From: Apostichopus japonicus
Taxonomy: Eukaryota > Echinodermata > Holothuroidea > Aspidochirotida > Stichopodidae
Assembly: GCF_037975245.1 (NCBI RefSeq)
Contig: NC_092571.1
Location: forward strand, 28,004,564-28,068,563
Length of the DNA: 64,000 bases
Reading direction: 5' to 3'
Part shown: one piece after another, positions 20,733-35,700 of the stretch
Position numbering within the stretch: position 1 is the stretch's first letter
Layout of the letters: every line of letters starts with the position of its first letter
The notes under the pieces: generated by a model
Told to the model about the DNA's origin: nothing
Databases searched by the model: none
What the model saw: the letters and a program-made list of their open reading frames with translations, nothing else
Position numbers and translations under genes: made by a program

Positions 20733-23700
20733 GTAAGTGATTTTCTTCATTAGCTGTAATGTCCTATAAAATAGAGTACTTTTGGGAATTTAGCTTTTTG
20801 AGCTTATTTTTTGTTTAATTTCAGTTTGTTGAAACTGATACTAAATCGTCTATAGATGTAACAACCTACTTGAGTTCATGAGAGTGGCCAACTATTTTCA
20901 AGTTGAAACTCCCCAATAATGTTCAGTAAAAGTTTTCCAATTTGAACATACTGTAACATGTGATTATTAATTTGAAAAGTGTCTGAATGTTGAGAGTGGT
21001 ATCACATTCATTAATCAGTCACTCAATATTCTACATTTGGTTGAACATCTAGGAGTGTGTCTCACTTATATCTTGTACAGTATGTGGTAGGTTTAGGATC
21101 AAATAGGTGACCTGACTCCAAAAATGATTGGAGAACACAATCAGAAAATTTGGTATGTTCCTGTGTATTCTAATAATATGAAGAGTACATCCCAAAAGTT
21201 TAAAAGTGTGTGTGCTATACAATTTAAACTAATCCATCAGTGTTCTTCTCCCAGATATGAATGTTGTTTTTTTGCAGTTTTTTGTTTTGCTGTTACCTTA
21301 TTAGTTAGTGCTATAAGTTGCTACACTCGGTCAGGGTATAACATTTGACATTTAACTTAATCCACTTTTCTTTCAACTTTATTAAGAAATGACACAATAT
21401 GTACAGTCATGTACTTGCTAAGCTTGACACGTTGTAATATGCTACACTCTACTCAGTACTTTAAGATGTATACCATTAGAAAGTCAGATTCTGAATGTGT
21501 TGCCATAAATATTCAGCTCTTTCATCTTAGTCTCTGTACTGTTCCTTCAGAATAACTGTAAAGTAATGTACTGTACTTCAGGTGAATTTGATGGTACACA
21601 TTAGTAGCAGACATTTGTGCTGAATACTGTATGTGTACAAGTCAAGGTAACAATAATTCATAACAGGTGGAGAGTTACATTGAAAATATTCGGAAAGTAT
21701 CAGCAGAGAGAGATTCAATCACAGAAGAACTGGAAGCTGAGAATGAAGCATTGAAAGATGAAGTTAAACAGTTACATCAAGAACTAGATGGAAGGAACCA
21801 TGAAATGAAAGAAGTACTAAGGCAGGTGAGCAGCTTGGTTAAAGCACCTTTGAGTCTTTTTCTATCATTTCCTCAACCTCATAAATTTACCCCATGTTGC
21901 CATGTAGCGACATACATAACTAACTTATCCATTCAAATCTAGCTTGAACAGATGGTAGAATAAAAGTGGAAACATTTTTGGACGTTGTTTTTCTCGAAGA
22001 TATTTCCTATTAGGATCATAATAAACCCTGCCCATCATATGAATATTTAAATTCTATGAACGTCATTGAATAATGAAGTAAATAATTTTCACTCTGCCGG
22101 CCTCGTAAGCAACCCAGTACACCGATATGTACAGTACTACAACACCACGCTTTGTGTACAGTGTGCATGGCTTTGATAATGACGCAACTTTTTCGGATTG
22201 CTATGAATGGATCTATTTTAAGCAATGGCTCATTTAAGTGAACACATACATACTGTAAGCTATTCACTGATTGGTTGGATTCAAACTAGTGGATTTGGGG
22301 AACTGTATGAGATTAATTTTAAATGAGGAAGTTGTCGGAAGACACTCTACTCAATATCTGCAAAAGTCCTTTATTACTCCCCGATTAATGCTCTTAGCAG
22401 GAAAAACTTGTCTTATAAATAGTTTAAACTGTTTTGTGATGAATGCATACATGTAAAAAACTCGATGGACATGTCAACAGAGTGGGAAATTCATTCGGCT
22501 ACTAAATGCGAAAAGCAAAAATTAATTAAACACAGACCTAGTTTTGGGATTATAAAGCATTTCAATTTCCCCAGCTTTCTGGCTGCTGTACCTGTACATT
22601 AATTTTGAAATTTCACAATAACTGACAGACCTGTCACAACTTCCTACAGTACACATCTGTCATGTTCAAGTCACTGTACTGGTATGTATACTCTCTGTGC
22701 CATTTTTTTATTCTGATGCTTTGGCATCTATTGGAACCTACAGTAAGTGTATGCTGCCAAGTTTGTGTGGGTGTGCACTGTATTCCTGTGTGTGTGTGTG
22801 TATGTGTTGCTCTAGCTTGTAAACATGGTATACCTCAGGAAGGAAATATGAGATTGATGTCATTCATGGTATGTATGTTCATCATGGTCAGTACATGGTC
22901 CCCATTGATTTTGGTAGGGCTACAGTATCTTGTATATTAATGAGCAGGTGTGTGTCCTGTGATGAGTAAATTATTTTTGATTCCCATGCCATGAATATTA
23001 ATGAATGAGCAGGGCTTTAAATGTAAAAGTTGGCTCATGCTGGTGTGGTGATTTTGTTACAAAAAAAGCACATTTTCATGACATTTCCAATTAATATTCA
23101 TCAATTACAAGAAATGTCTTTTAAGCACAAGATATAAACCAAATGTTGAAACCATGAATTCATCCTTTACATATTAGGTTTGTCATACTACCGTACATTC
23201 ATACAATCAACTTGGTTGTTTTTTGTGTGTGCACATACTGTATCATAAATATTAATCAGTGAACATTAAGTTATTAGTCAGATACCTCTGAAATAGTATC
23301 TCTACTGTACTTACCATACATACAGTACTTGGATAATACATTGTAAGTACACTATATATGCACAGGACATGCGTACTGTATGACATCATAAATTTTGACT
23401 TCATTAATAATTCATGTATGTCAGTATGCATCTATTCTTATACATTGCCGCTGAATAGACTTTGTCAACATGATAACTGATTGCTGAATTTGCTGGTCTT
23501 CCTTTATATGTTGCCACACTAGTCAATACATATAATCCCTCTTTAGTTTGGTGTACACATCTTCATGGATATTACCATGTGTATGGCTTACAACACTGTC
23601 AATATATTTAGGCATCAGAACCACTTAAATGTTTTTTTTTTTTCTGGTTTACAAAATTATATGCAAGTTAAGTTATTTGGGTACTGCACACATACTATAT

Positions 23701-26700
23701 GCATACAGTATGGATCCACTCTGTAGAGCTCACTAGGTGCAGATTTGCATATCACCTGGTGATGTGGATCATTTAGAAGAATCATGCATTGGACAACATT
23801 AGAAATGTGTGTCTTAACATTCATTGAAGAATAAAAGATCCCAGACTGGAGATTTCCATGGTGATCTCTAAATTATATACTGATCTTAAAGTCTCAATTC
23901 CTGTTTGCTAATGAATTTCGGAAAACAGTTCTTCCAAATTAGGTTCTGTGTTGCTTAAGATTCTACACGTAGTCTGACCAGGTGGGTTTAATGGGTTTAA
24001 TCCACTTTTTACAATTCCACAGAGGAAACATCTGAAAACACAAGCTGTTTATTCATTGCAATTGAAGGAAATGACATAATTTTGCAAGCTACATCATTGA
24101 GACCAAGAGAACGATACTATTGAAGAAAAGGGACCTAAGACAGGCTAGCCACGAAAGTGATTTCCTAGGCCTAACAAAACAGAAAGATTTTACTAGCGCG
24201 ATGAGCTATTGGGTGGGGCTTGCAAATTTTGATTGAAGTATGTAGAATCTTCGGAAAAATCTGGCAAATTTTATTCAGCTCAAAATTTTTAACGACAGAT
24301 AACTCAATAAAAATAAGGAATATTGATATAAATTTGCATAGAACGGTGTCATTTTCACTGAGCTTTAAGTGCAGTAAGCTGGAAAAGTCAAAGTTTAAAT
24401 CTGGCAAACAAGTAAGTACTTTAATGTTGGTTGCAAGTAGGCTTTAAATGAGTAAATTGATGTGGGTTAGCCTTGCCATGGCTGACTGGTTTTTACGTGT
24501 GGTGTTACATGACTTTGCCAAGAATGTGCCAAATTTGTGCGAGTAGTTAAGGATTGCCTACAGTAGTTGTGTTTCATGTGGGTATAATATGAGTTGCAAT
24601 AGGACAATTACTATGATTATAACATGTACATGTCAGCTGGGCCATGTGTACGTTTTGGAGGCTACAACGTGCAAAATATGGATAATATTATTGATTGTTT
24701 CACAGCTGTTAATTCTTGAACAGAACCTACACATAGTTCATATTCACTATACAATAGGAAATTGCTTACAGTAATTTTGTGAATGCATGCTTATCCAGGA
24801 AGTTACAACTCCTGCACATGTCAATGGGATTTACACAACTGATCATAAACATTGCTGCTAAAGCATTCAAGCATGCTAAAGCATTTTAAATTGCTGACGG
24901 AGGTATCTTTTGGTTTCTAGGCAGGAGGCTTGGGAATCTAAACAGTAAATTATGACATGTGTTTATGTGAGTTAGTGACAGCTAGCCTGCAAACAAGAAA
25001 TTGTGGCATGTCAAACCTTCATAATTTATGTGTTTTTATGAGCAGACATGCCCTTTTTGTTTTATGGTTCCCTTATGAATATTAATGAGTGGTCAGGGCT
25101 TAATGTAAAGTTTGTAATTCATATTCTTCATAATGATGAAATTAGTCTGCAATATGTACTTTTATATTATTAATCTCATTAGCTTTCATGGTTGGACAAA
25201 GTTAAATATTTAATTGCAAAGATTGCTCGATATCCCAAGAAGAACGTGGTTAGATGTGCTCGTTTTCCTTCATATCATGATTATTAATGAATAGATTGCC
25301 TTAACTTTAAATTCTTGTATGATTCACTTTACTTAAGTGATAGTAGGTGGTATTGATAATAGGTGGTAGGTACATTTTTGTATGATAATTGCGCATCATA
25401 TTTTGTAAGTATGGTTTGGAAGAGCTTAAGAATTGGTCGCTGAAAATAGCTGGTAGGCATATATAGGAAAGGTTTGATCTGTGTCAAATACGTACAATTT
25501 ATTATTTTCTTTAATTATTAAAGGGTGGATTAGTTGATCTAGCAGAGGGTTCTTCAAGTGAAGCTGTTGCTTACCTTATGATTGAAAGGTCAAGGTTAAT
25601 AGATGACCTAAGTCAAGTGAAGAAACTGAGTGAGGCGAAGACACCTGATGAAATCAAAGTAAGCACATCTCAGAGTTCCAGTTTCAGTAATAGCAAAAGA
25701 TCTGTCAGTTGTAGTTGTTTAGAAGCAACATTGCATTGATTACTACATTGTAGGTGGCATCAATTGAAAAGATTTGTTATGCATGATTCCAATCTGTTCC
25801 AATCATGATGTAACAATGTTGATATGGGATGGACACAGTCAATTATAATTTGTATTGCATAGTACACTGGCTCGATGGAATATCAATTGATTCAAATACA
25901 AAAACTTATAAATTATTTATATTTGAATTTTGAAATACTGTAAATTTAGTAACCTAAAATTTTGTATGGTGTATTAAGTAACAGCAGTTACCTACAGTAC
26001 GTATTGTAACTAAATTGCAGACTGTGTTGTTTGTCATTTCAGTACAAATAGGCTATGTACAGACAAAATATCGTTTACATCTCTATTTGTCCACTTTGCT
26101 TGTTAGATAATATTTTATAATTTCCCAACTTATTTCACTACTTTTGCTTTAGGAACAACTTGCCAAAGAAGTGAAGATATTGAAAGAAGAACTACAGGAG
26201 GTGAAAATTAAATCTGGAATGAAAGAAGATAATCTGAAGATGGTATGATAAACCACTTTGCTTCATTGCTTTAAGCAGAACTTTGCTTATCTTTCCTAAA
26301 TAAATTTCCTGTTTCCTTCCCCAACATGAAATTTTACAATTTAGCAGATTCAGCCCTGGTTGTTATGCAGTTAGTTTGGTTTCCCCTAGTTTGGAGCACT
26401 TTGGGTGATAATCAAATTTTAGGCAATTGTTGATGTTTGTTTTTCAAACAGCAACTCAGAGACCGTGTTGTGTATGAGCATATTTACTGATACAGGATTA
26501 ATTGAAACAAATTGGCAAAGATATATTAAATTTGACTATCTTCAAATATTGAAATGACCAAAGGGCTGGTTTGTGTCACAGGTAGAGAGAAGACAATAAT
26601 TGCGAAGGACGAATTGCGGTTGTTTAGGCTGTGTATTACCTAACCAAAAACTGTGATAACTGACTTAAGAAACCTGGTTTGAGCAGCCGTTGGTTCTCAA

Positions 26701-29700
26701 GCTCTCTTACTTCCTCTGAATGGGAAACACACGGTAACCTACAGTAAGTTAGGGGAACACACAGTAGCCCTGTATTGTGGGAACACACAGTAACCAAATA
26801 TAATTGCAGAAACACACAGTTACCAGACCCTCGCAGGAACACAAAGTAACCTGTTAAACTTTTGAGGTCCGTCGTCCTTCAGTGTAGGAAGACTTAAGCA
26901 AAAAGACCGTCCAGAATTGACCGTTTCTTTTATAATGACCTTGTGTAGGTCACACATTCGGACCCGGTACTAGATCTGACCATACAGTAGGATAAAGGAT
27001 TGAATACCTCTCTTGTTATCAGTGGAATGAAACGTTCAGGTTTAATATATAAATTACACTATGCAAAAACACTATAAAAACAGGAAACTTCCACTCACGT
27101 GTCAGGTGACAGAAGGTTACTTTTAAGAAAATCACATGACAGTGTGACATATGGTACAGTATATCACATGACAGTTTTAAAACACTCTGGTCACCCATTG
27201 TTTGATAGCCGCTACATATTCACTAGTCTGTCATACAGTACAGTATGTGATCCTACAGTAACAGGTTATTAAATTTGTTACAAATCTGGAACCGCCCCAA
27301 AAAATGGCTCCAATGTGTTTGGTTGAGAATGCAGTTTCTAGTTGCTAGAGTACATTGGGACCACTCAGTAGGCCTGTATGCATCAGAGTTTTTGCAAAAA
27401 CTACAGCAGCAGGGACCAAAACAGGGTAATGTAATTGACCAAACAGAACCCTCTGAAGATATTACTTTGAATTTCATGATCTTTTGAAGAGCTGGCTAAA
27501 TTATTGTTCCTTTATGTTGCTATAGGAACATAACAAGGAGATCCGTCTGAAGGAGGTTGAGATGGAGAAAGGTGTACAAGATAGGAATGAGAAAGAGAAG
27601 AAAATAAAAGAATTAGAAGGAGAAGTAAAAAAATTGAAACTTTCTCTCATAATTGAAAAGAAAAGGAAGAAGCCAATAGTAGAGAAATCTGGAAGTGGTG
27701 AGTACAAGAATGACTGAGAAGAAAGATCTTGATTAATCTTTTGAACATGTTAAAATTTTGTAGAAATAAACTGTTATGTAGAGACCAGCTACAAATGCAT
27801 CAGAGGTCAACATTGCTATTAAAGATAAATTAGAAGCAATATAAATCTGTAAGTGAAAAAGCAAAGGTGTAGGGAGATTTTAGGTAAATAACACATAAGG
27901 AAAAAAAATATTGAGAAAATATTGGAAATGGGGTTACAATCTCTTATAGTGATGTTTTGAGAATTAAAAAGTGGCTGACGTAAAGTAGTCATAGCACTGG
28001 TTACTTTGCATTTTGGAAATGTTATATGTACATCACTCATTACTCCTCCTTTACATGCCTCCTTACAATATAATTAGCACTCTTGCTCAAATGTTTAAGG
28101 AAAAGACTTTTGCATAGGTAGCTCTGTTTAAGATACTTTGAATCATGAATCTGTTTGGATGAGCATAATCTTTTTAGGTGGAAGCTTTATCATCAGCTGC
28201 TTTGTAACATTTTGAGAAAACATGCATTTTTTCCCTCAATATGATCAGGTTATACCCAGAGAGATAGCCAATCAGATACCACAGAATCAAAGATTCCAGT
28301 TCTTAAAAGTGGAAAACCAGATAAGAACAGTACTGAAAAGGCTCCCACAATGGTAAGTTCTAGAACATACTGTACTGAGATAGGCCTATGCACCAGTTGT
28401 ACTAACTGAAACAGCACATTTGAAATTATAACTGAAGATAAGTTCTTATCTTTGAACAGTTATAATTTCACCATGCATCAATAAGAGTGTCTATTAGTAC
28501 AGCTGTGCTATTGATGATGTAATTCTGTGGTAAATTGTTATTCTGTTATAACTGAAACTACAGGATATGACACAGTAAAAAGAACAGAAGTAGCCGAGTA
28601 TGAAATTGTATTAATGTTCTGGCAAATGAAGTGGATAACCTTTCTGTTAGATTTGTAATGGAGGTGAGAGTAAAAGCGAATGCAAGCCTCTTATTATACT
28701 CTACTTTGTAATATGTTCATCCTGTAGACCAACATCCTGGAGTATCCTCTAATAGAGTTACTGTACTCTGAAATTACTCTGAACTTCAGTAATCTTTATT
28801 CAGTAAAGAACTTTACAAGTAAGACAAATCTGTGTCTATCATAGTACGAAGTACATCCCTCTTCATTACATATGCCATCATGTTCATGAGAATCTAGAGG
28901 AAGGGTATTTCCTTTAGGTCTCGTGCACAATAGTGATTTGCTGCTTCCTTATGACCTTGTTCACAATAAGTATGTTATTCTTGGAATACTTGCTATTACC
29001 GGAGACAACAATCACAACATTGCTGTATAATATCCATCCAGCTGTATAATATCCATCCATCCAGAAGCTGAGCTTCTCAACAATGACTTATCCTGTTTGG
29101 TTAGGGATTAAAGCTATACCGCTGGTGCGCGTTGGACATACTGTACATTATGGATGGCCTTTCAGTGAACTTTGTGTGGTTAACATAAGACACCATGTTA
29201 TGTATCATACTCTGTGCTCCTATTATTATTGTTAACTATAGCTGGGTCGCATGATAGTATTTTCTTTTCATTTGAGGTTGACAGAGAACAATGTCTGGAA
29301 ACTGAAAATGATTTAAAGTCACTTGAATGAAGTTTCATACTGGCTATTTGGACCCCACGGTATTAAGTTAAAGAATCTGTTGTTCACAGTTTTTATATCA
29401 CATGTTCTGATATACAGTAAAATGTGGCAAGAACTCACACAAAAGCCTGTTGGTGTTGTAATTTCATAAATAGAGCGGAAAGTGGAAGTATACGTAGTAT
29501 GCTACCACGTCTCTATGTAGACTGGTAACATGGTTGTATTTGATATCACATACATGGCACTGACCATAGTTACAGTATTAAATGACAGCTGTTGCCCTTA
29601 AAGGTTAACTTTCATACACACATAATTAATATTGATATGTTGCAGTGATTTATAATTTTAAATTAATAACCCTGTAAGTGTAATCACTTTAAGAGGCTGG

Positions 29701-32700
29701 ACTACTAAGTTTCAACATGTTTTTACCTCCATGGTTTCACATACACCATGCATTCAATTCATCAGATAAAACACAAAGCTCATAGGAAAACAAGATAATT
29801 TTATGACCTGAAATAACATGGCTTGTTTACAAAGCATCATGCCAAGGAAAACAATGGTGTCACAGCCTGTCATCCATTGGTGATCTGCTATTCATTATGG
29901 AGCTAGCTAAAAGAAGGTTTAATCAATACAATTCTTTCAGCAATAGATTAACATTATATACAAACATATTAACATTCAACTACAAGTTCTTTTTTGGGGG
30001 GGGGGGGATTTTTTGACATATCAAAACTAAATTTCTACCTAGACGCAAATCCTTTAAAACAAGGTACTCGATATGAAGAACTTTCATTTATAAATGGTAC
30101 ATCAGTACCACCATCATGTCAAAGGGTTCAAAGTGTAGCATCCTGGGGGTCTCTATGTAAGTTGCATCCTCCGTGTGGGGTGGTGAAAGGTCAACAAGAC
30201 TGTGCAGTGACAATGTGTGTTGGGAATGTAATACACTGTAGAAATATGGGGTGTGTGCAAGTAACAGTGTGCATGCATTACTCAAGATAACTTTTATTGG
30301 GCATGGAAGTATTTTGTTTATAATCTGCTTGTAAGCAAACAAATGTTTGTTGAAAGAAATTTTACTTGCCTAGACTCTGGCAAATAGAAACCATACATGT
30401 ATGTGTGACCATATTTACAGAAGATTTCATTTGGATGCAATTTTAGCAAAAGCTGTGTAATTGGACAAAATATATCCAGACATTTTAATTCTTCGATCAA
30501 ATTGTATTCTGCTGTTGATATCTCATCCTGGAAGGATTTTTTCAACATTTTCAGAAGTTTGTTAAGGAAGATGTATTGATCTCCATTCTGAATGGTTTGA
30601 GTGGATATGCTGATTAATCAAGCTGTAGTATTGATTTGCATAATACAGCAACCAGAGTGAGCAGAAACCCGAAACAAAATGCCGATAGATTATGTTTTAA
30701 GGGTAAATATTAGTTTTCTATAAAGTTCAAGTTAGCTGTCATTACTTCTCCAAGATAACTCTTCCATACTGTAGGTTTGCAAGCTCTTCAAAAGACACAT
30801 TTATCACACTTCAGTAATTTTGTTTGTATACAAATCAAGGTTTTACTAGGCTAGTACTCTTAAAATACATAGCTGGTGGTTTTTCGTCATCCTCTAATCC
30901 GTTCAAATTTATGTTACATTAAATATATTTAGACTTGTACCATTCCATTGATGTACTACTCAGAGAGCTAACATAGTGATGCACACTAACACGTACGGAG
31001 GATATGTATTGTAGGCTAATATATATTGTACGGAGACGGTTAAAGTTTTCAAATTTTTGAAAAAGTTTAAAAAAGTTAAAAAGCCTATAATAGCAGCGAT
31101 TCTTACGAAATATAACCAGTCGGTTAGTCAGAATTTTTAACCATTTAATTTACTTTTATTTCAAGAATTGCTACCCAATATTAGTTCACAAATGTGCGAA
31201 CAATTCTAACAACCATTTCTTTCACTTGTAGCTGCATGTTTATTGGAAAAGTGAAGTTAATAAATGGTTCACTTTCTTACGAGAAGTACGTAGAAAGTCC
31301 ATTGCTATTGTTTCGCGTTCACGGTACACTACGCAGAATGACGTCACACGGTGACCTGTATGAGCTTTTACGTATCACGTTTCTGGTCAGTAAGAATCTG
31401 CTTACTTTGATATCAATTTTTTTCAGAATTATTGTCTCTTTCGACTAAACGGGAACAGTATTGTTTGTGTAATAAAATACTTGAGTATGAGCCCAACAAA
31501 AAAAAAATTGTTTTTTTGCCTCCAGCTATGCATTATAACACCAGGTATCCTTACTGGCAATTAGCAGGTCTACACTTAACTTTTCCATGCTTCCCCAGCT
31601 GAGCTCATTAAAACATTTCACCGGTTTTGTGTGTAATGTGACACCACTCTATGTGATTTTCACATAGGTCACGTCTGCTCCAGAATGGAAAACATTACGG
31701 AGTTACAGTAATGCTGCAAAATGCAGTTATGTACAGTACAGTTGGTTCAGTCGCAGCATGGTACTTTCGAAAAATCAGAAATTAAGGAAAAACATTCAGG
31801 AATAGTTTATCGGGTATCACTTTGCAAAATGCTATGCACAAGGGGCATTTTCTAAACAAGTGCAAAGATGTATAGCACTTTCTGTATACTGGAACCATAT
31901 GTAGTATTATATTTGAAACAAAGTTCAGAACCTACAAAACTGCAGAATTTTAACACTGAATTATTCCCTGCCCAGCTTAGCTGAAATCAATGTAAAGTTA
32001 GAAAAGGGCAGCAAGATGAGAAAAGGGCACAGCAAAGGTTTAACCAGTGTTAGGTTAAGGCAAGAGTGTTTTGGAAATGTAGCAAGACAGTACTTCTCTA
32101 TTCACATGCCACCAGTTAAAGGAGCAATTCCTTTATTCTTCATGTCCTACAGTACTTTAACTGTACACTTGAGTAGATCTGTTCTGGCCACAATGCAGTA
32201 CCTTACAATTGAACTGATTATTAATAATTAATGAGGTTATTTCAAATGGGAGACTGTCTTTGTGACAGATCCAGTGATGTTATAACCGTCAATAAATGGA
32301 ATGTACACTATACACTGCATGTGCACAAAGGATTTATTGTAGAACTGTGTGGATAGTATAGAACAAACGGTCAGTGCTTCACTTGTATACTACTGTCTGT
32401 AGTGTTTGAGATGAAGACGTCATGAAGAGAACTATATAGATGTGATATACATGTTGTGAGGCTGTATGAGGTCTGGACAATTTATCAGCTTCTATATATG
32501 AAAACAATCTCACCTAGCTTTTACTTGGCTTTGTCATGTCTCACCTCAAAATCAAGGTATGAATCAGACCTAGAATTTCACAATTTAGCCACTTGTTTAG
32601 AAAGAAGCAAGACTTAGTGCTTACAACTTTTACTGGCTAGAATAGTCTTAAGGGAGCTGCCCAATATCATTAATAGGTGCTTATCTCCTGGCATCTTCTG

Positions 32701-35700
32701 TATATCCTGGCAGGAAAATGCCTGGGTGCCTTTTCTCTACTGACAAACGAAAAAATACACTGGCAATTAGCCAGCTGATAGCTATTGTGAAGTTCGAAGC
32801 CTGTAAGTGATTGTGTTGTCCTTAAATATGTTTAGCTACAGGAAATAAAAGGCAACAGTTCATATCCTTTTCAGTCAGCTCTGCTTACAACATTTTGACA
32901 ATTTCATTGAATTTTTAGTATACTTTTATCAATGTTAACTGTTGTTAGCTCTCCAAACAAATGGAAAGTATGTAGGGCAGACAGGTGCAGAGACCAAGTT
33001 TAACATCAACTTTTGCACAGGTAGCTATAAAGGGAATATTCTGGTGACACATATATAATGTTACATTTTATTAGATCAAATATTTCACGCTGTTAGTTGA
33101 AGACCCCATCTTGTGATAAACTTGAAATTTAGCCTGTTTTCACTGGCTTAAAGTTAGCTCAATACCTCCAAGAATGTTGATACGAGTAGATGATCAGTAC
33201 CAACCAGGCAGATATTCTTCAAAAACTTTACTTTGGCTTTTATAATCATCTAGTTGATTTATCCTTGAAAATCTTTAAACTGAAACATTTCGAATTGTTG
33301 GCATAGCTGTGATTACAGAACTTTATTAAACTTGTATTGTATTTATGTTCCTCTAAATGCACCTTTTGTGTAGAAATACAAATTTCCTCCATAGATAATT
33401 GATTGAAATAAAGAAAATATCAAGAACTTGTGTTAATTTTTCCAACTTGTACATATCACCAAATTTGAAATTATCATATCTTCACAGTACATTATTAGTG
33501 AGGATGTGGTTTTGATACAGTTTAAACATGCATTTCAAGTATATTCATAATTTTCTAAGCAATCCCTTTGAGCCATACATGTGCAAAGATTTCTTTAAAG
33601 CTTCTTTAGATTTGACATGCTTTAATTGACGTCATCAGGCCATATCCTTGGCAGAAAATCACAGATTGTTGTGGATAAATTACTCTTCATCATCTTTACA
33701 ATATGACAAACTTTGCTGTCTAATTGTCTATATCATCTAGATATGATATGTTTCATGAAACTAACACAATTGGATTTCAAATGCACTGGTATGGTGTACT
33801 GTAGCGTGGACAATACAGTTCAGTACAATAATTAGATACATATGTCAGATTTGTGAGAATGAGCAGGATCTTCTTCAAAGGCTAAATGACATTCAGCCTT
33901 TGAAGAAGATCCTGCTAGGATTTTATTTTGACTTTTGACTTGTGTTTGCACTTTTTATTTTATAATGATTAAGATGAACAGTACTACCATTGTCAAACCT
34001 TTCCGGTCTGACATCTCTGACCACAACAGTCAGAAACAATGTTTGGTATTCAACTTTAAAACTACACTGTGTAACAACACCATAACAAAACACTCTTTTA
34101 CTTAGTAAAGAATAATCAATTGACTTTTGTTTGCACAATGTTCTTACGTAGCAGAGGTCATAAATAAAAATCTCCAAGATAAATGAATAAGAAAAAAGAG
34201 TTTCACAGTTTATGCAGACTCACCTTTACTTAGAATATTTCTTTTCCCATAATTAACATCCTTCATGAAAAGTTTCTCCATGGATCATCTATCATCATTT
34301 AACACTTCAATTCTAATAGCCAAAGTGTAAGCATCACATAAAAGTGATGCTTCAGTTTATCACACTATTTGAAGATCAAAGTTGCACTCACAAAGGTTAT
34401 GAAATGTCTGTACATTTTTGGAGTGCAATTGTCAAATTTGATTTATTAAGTTGGGACAAACTGAAAACTATCATTGACAATTGCCCATATCATATTTGTG
34501 GTTAAAATGCATTTTATATTGATAATATAACTTGGTTAAAGGTTAAATGTTTACTAATTGACTGCCAACTAGACATTCAAAGGTACAGTACTACAGCTAC
34601 CCCACCAGTTGTGATCACCATGGTTACCAGATGCAATGTTCTTTTGTAATGGAAGTTGATCTTGAGCCCTTTGTGTTTGCCTATTGTATTAAGCAATCTC
34701 TGTAAGCAGCAGGTACCTGTGCTAAGTAACTGTCAAATAATAGTGTAAGTCATCCATGAAAGAGGCTCTTAATACACAAGTTGCTATCAAGAATTGGACA
34801 AAGCAGTGAACAGTTACAATATAAGGTACCACACTAGAGCTCTTGGAATTGGCATTGTGCAGTAATTGTTATCTCTAAATCTCATTTTTCATGGATGATG
34901 TAGTTTCTTCTTGTTAATTGGATGTAACCTATAGTAGTAGGCTTTGGTCTGGGCTAAGATATTGAACATCACAGCAGTTGCTCTCCTTGATTGGAGCATT
35001 TGGAGTCCATGGAATAGGTTATCTGAATTGCACTGCATAGAAGATACAGTTTTTCACTCACTACAGTAGTTCAAGGTTTTGGAAGCAATTTACTTGATTG
35101 GTGGAAATTATAAGGATTCAACTTCTCATTTTGTGTATTATTTATACAGTATACATTCATATTGTAAACCTACTGTAGCAATAGCAAATATTGGAGGTTG
35201 CACTAATAGAACTTTTCCAGAGTATATGTGCTGTGTGAAAGTGGTATACTGTAAGTACATTCAGACAACTGTATATGAAATTCTTACAGGGTAGGTGAGT
35301 ACAGTATGGTAATCATTGGTAACTGTATATTATATTCCTCTATGAATAAAGAATTTTGAAGTATAAATAGTGATATTAATTTCTTCTCTAGACACATTGA
35401 TATAAAGATGTGGTTTTGATCTAAATATCAACTTTAACCACCAGAATGTTTATAACGTAGAATTTTTTAATTTATTGTTGATCAGGAATTGTGATTGCAA
35501 CTTTGGTGGTATTCATATTGATGTTCTTTCCATCTACGGGAACAGTCAACCTAGAGTTATTTGCTCATTTATTGGTAATGAATAAAAAAGGAAAGACAAA
35601 ATATATGATACTTTGGTAGGCTAGAGGTTAGGCCTATGTCTAAATCTCTTAATTGACTAGGTCGCAATACTTTGGGAGGTATGGAAGTGTAATAATTGAA

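Noticed and set aside
22662-22940. 92-codon frame with a Cys/Val repeat (VCVCVCVALAC)
   Set aside because: Produced by a TG-repeat in intron 2; no coil and no splice fit.
30088-30342. Frames on both strands near 29994-30342
   Set aside because: Overlapping frames on opposite strands of intronic DNA with no domain similarity.
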